Source of the DNA: JAADHY01 sp964428935
Lineage (GTDB): Bacteria > Planctomycetota > Planctomycetia > Planctomycetales > Planctomycetaceae
Direction of reading: 5' to 3'
Assembly (NCBI GenBank): GCA_964428935.1
Contig: CAYSAG010000105.1
Coordinates: 1-15,989, forward strand
DNA length: 15,989 bases
Below are positions 15,286 to 15,989 of this stretch, in pieces. Both the position numbers and the translations under genes were made by a program. The notes beneath the pieces were generated by a model. That model was not told the DNA's origin. It made no database searches and worked only from the letters and a program-made list of their open reading frames with translations. Each line of letters starts with the position of its first letter. Position 1 is the first letter of the stretch.

Positions 15286-15321
15286 AAAAAAACGCAGCTT
15301 GTCCAAAGAGCCAAACTGCGT
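15286..15321 (-). terminator. Intrinsic terminator downstream of tRNA-Pro
   Basis: Read on the - strand, ACGCAGTTTG pairs with CAAGCTGCGT (one G-T wobble) around a 10-base loop and is followed directly by seven T residues (15292-15286, the first also pairing). It lies about 60 bases after the tRNA 3' end on the same strand. It has the standard layout of a Rho-independent terminator and marks the end of the tRNA transcript. Confidence 0.85.
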
Positions 15322-15379
15322 GACAGACGGTCGTCGGCCCTCAGCGGGCTGAACGAAGCCTCTGACCGACGAACACCAG

Positions 15380-15454
15380 TCGGGACGGCGGGATTTGAAC
15401 CCGCGACCCCTTGACCCCCAGTCAAACGCGCTATCCAGACTGCGCCACGTCCCG
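15380..15454 (-). tRNA. tRNA-Pro, anticodon GGG
   Basis: The cloverleaf is complete on the - strand. The 7-bp acceptor stem is CGGGACG/CGTCCCG, the D arm is GCGC/GCGC with a GG-containing loop, and the anticodon stem is TTTGA/TCAAG. The loop is CTGGGGG, giving anticodon GGG, and the T arm is GCGGG/CCCGC with TTCAAAT. The discriminator is A, as expected for proline. It reads CCC and CCU codons. The 3' CCA is not encoded (the next bases are CTG). The total is 75 nt. A strong terminator follows. The 5' end lies only 6 bases from a MITE-like palindrome. Confidence 0.95.
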
Positions 15455-15460
15455 AGTTTG

Positions 15461-15598
15461 CTAGCCCGGATTATTCATGAACCACACGAACCCGCAGCGT
15501 AAGCAAGAGGCGGTAAATGGGTTGCCTCGCCCACGCTTCGGGTTGGTGTTTTCCATCCTGTCTCAGACGTCCCCTAGTTCATGAATAATCCGGGCTAG
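15461..15598. mobile_element. MITE-like palindromic element A, CTAG ends, no coding capacity
   Basis: The outer ends are a perfect 22-bp inverted repeat, 15461-15482 and 15577-15598, beginning CTAGCCCGGATTATTCATGA. Inside it, 15484-15511 and 15524-15549 also pair almost throughout (shared core AACCCG-AGCGT and GAGGC), leaving a 12-base loop and a 27-base unpaired segment at 15550-15576. The whole 138 bp can fold into one long hairpin. It has no open frame of note. These properties fit a non-autonomous transposable element. The parent transposase is not in this window, and the family is not assigned. Confidence 0.75.
15463..15477 (-). promoter_or_regulatory. Possible -10 box for tRNA-Pro inside element A
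   Basis: On the - strand AATAAT at 15475-15470 matches five of six -10 positions and would start transcription about 9 bases before the tRNA. It belongs to the terminal repeat of the palindromic element. No -35 match is found 16-18 bases further upstream, so this is only suggestive. Confidence 0.25.
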
Positions 15599-15705
15599 TG
15601 CTGTGTCACATCGGAAACTTGGAGTGCGTACCTTCGCCCGAGCCTCCCAATGCCGGAGCGACACGAGCGACGCAATTCCAACTTTGCCCCGTGACAAAGC
15701 ACTAG
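15595..15705. mobile_element. MITE-like palindromic element B, CTAG ends, abutting element A
   Basis: The left arm from 15595 and the right arm ending at 15705 are imperfect inverted repeats of about 35 bases. The outer 15 bases (CTAGTGCTGTGTCAC against GTGACAAAGCACTAG) have one mismatch, and the blocks AAA-TTGGA and GCGT match further in. The arms resemble the element end at 24-53, showing that the sequence is dispersed. The element shares its left CTAG (15595-15598) with the right end of element A, so the two are fused at that tetramer. It has no coding capacity. The transposase family is not assigned. Confidence 0.7.
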
Positions 15706-15984
15706 TTACGTGAGCTCCGAGGGCCAGGCAAGCAGCTCCTCGACTTCCCGTGCTGTGGTGTCCGAAAGCCTGTCCAACTGTTCGTGCTCGGGCTGGCTCC
15801 GGCACCGCCCTCACACCGGTCCGCGGTCGTCGGCTTTTCTCGCTGGCCGACTGACCCGGCTCGGACAAACCAGCGACCAGGGGCATTGCCGCACAACCGC
15901 ATTCGACTGCCGACCGGTTTGCCCGCAGCCGGCCAGGCTCACCAGCCACGTGCAATTTATCGCAGCCCACCTGGCAAAATTCAA
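15706..15984 (-). pseudogene. Possible broken lipoprotein-like ORF at the window edge
   Basis: On the - strand, one frame from a TTG at 15984 gives a hydrophobic start with a lipobox-like L-V-S-L-A-G-C followed by G-Q-T-G-R. It stops at a TGA (15813-15811). The same frame then continues with a protein-like stretch, E-H-E-Q-L-D-R-L-S-D-T-T-A-R-E-V-E-E-L-L-, to a TAA at 15708-15706, one base outside element B's CTAG end region. Third-position GC stays high on both sides of the TGA. This could be a gene disabled by one stop or a pair of frameshifts, or chance in GC-rich DNA. The true 5' end may lie beyond the window. No family is recognised. Confidence 0.2.
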
Positions 15985-15989
15985 GGCAA

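Noticed and set aside
13986..15425. 479-codon - strand frame beginning M-T-G-G-Q-G-V-A-G-S-N-P-A-V-P-T
   Set aside because: The start is a translation of the tRNA-Pro gene (a typical artefact), and the rest is antisense to the SDR gene.
15563..15970. 135-codon - strand frame crossing element B
   Set aside because: It runs straight through the palindromic element and has no protein-like features.

Overview
The window is about 16 kb of high-GC bacterial chromosome and most likely comes from a member of the Planctomycetota. The best evidence is a secreted, cysteine-rich protein built from 16-residue YTV-type repeats (3144-4541). That repeat type was first described in Rhodopirellula and is, as far as I recall, typical of planctomycetes. 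Supporting signs are a GyrA that reads G-N-Y-H-P-H-G-D-Q-A-I-Y-P across the quinolone region, a lysine-rich N-terminal extension on the HU protein, long gaps between genes, and a TIGR02574-type addiction module. No rRNA or other taxonomic marker gene is present, so genus or order cannot be named.

Layout. Positions 1-53 are the end of a dispersed palindromic element. A + strand cluster follows: a membrane-anchored metallophosphoesterase (420-1586), a diacylglycerol/undecaprenol kinase (1598-2008, almost overlapping) and a Nudix hydrolase (2171-2671). After a 470-bp gap comes the YTV repeat protein (3144-4541). From about 5.06 to 13.4 kb all clear genes are on the - strand. In transcription order, right to left, they are gyrA (10596-13361), dTDP-glucose 4,6-dehydratase (9221-10261), a toxin-antitoxin pair (8586-9103), UDP-glucose 6-dehydrogenase (7130-8449), 23S rRNA methyltransferase rlmN (5692-6912) and an HU DNA-binding protein (5058-5387) with its own promoter-like leader and an intrinsic terminator. 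On the + strand follow a doubtful small basic ORF (13540-13743) and a TIGR01777-type SDR epimerase-like protein (14046-14939). The right end has tRNA-Pro(GGG) on the - strand with a convincing terminator. Two abutting palindromic, CTAG-ended MITE-like elements lie directly upstream of the tRNA (15461-15705). A possible degraded ORF then runs to the window edge.

How the genes fit together. The first cluster suggests envelope lipid-carrier metabolism: a membrane-proximal phosphoesterase beside a polyprenol or diacylglycerol kinase. The two nucleotide-sugar enzymes supply UDP-glucuronate and dTDP-4-keto-6-deoxyglucose for surface polysaccharide, and a toxin-antitoxin module sits between them. 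The rest is housekeeping: gyrase A, HU, RlmN and tRNA-Pro. I see no CRISPR array, no intact transposase and no obvious defence island. The least explained items are the paired hairpin elements at the tRNA, the 16-residue-repeat cysteine-rich protein, and the GyrA with an acidic insertion and a second GyrA-box. None of these by itself amounts to a new biological system.
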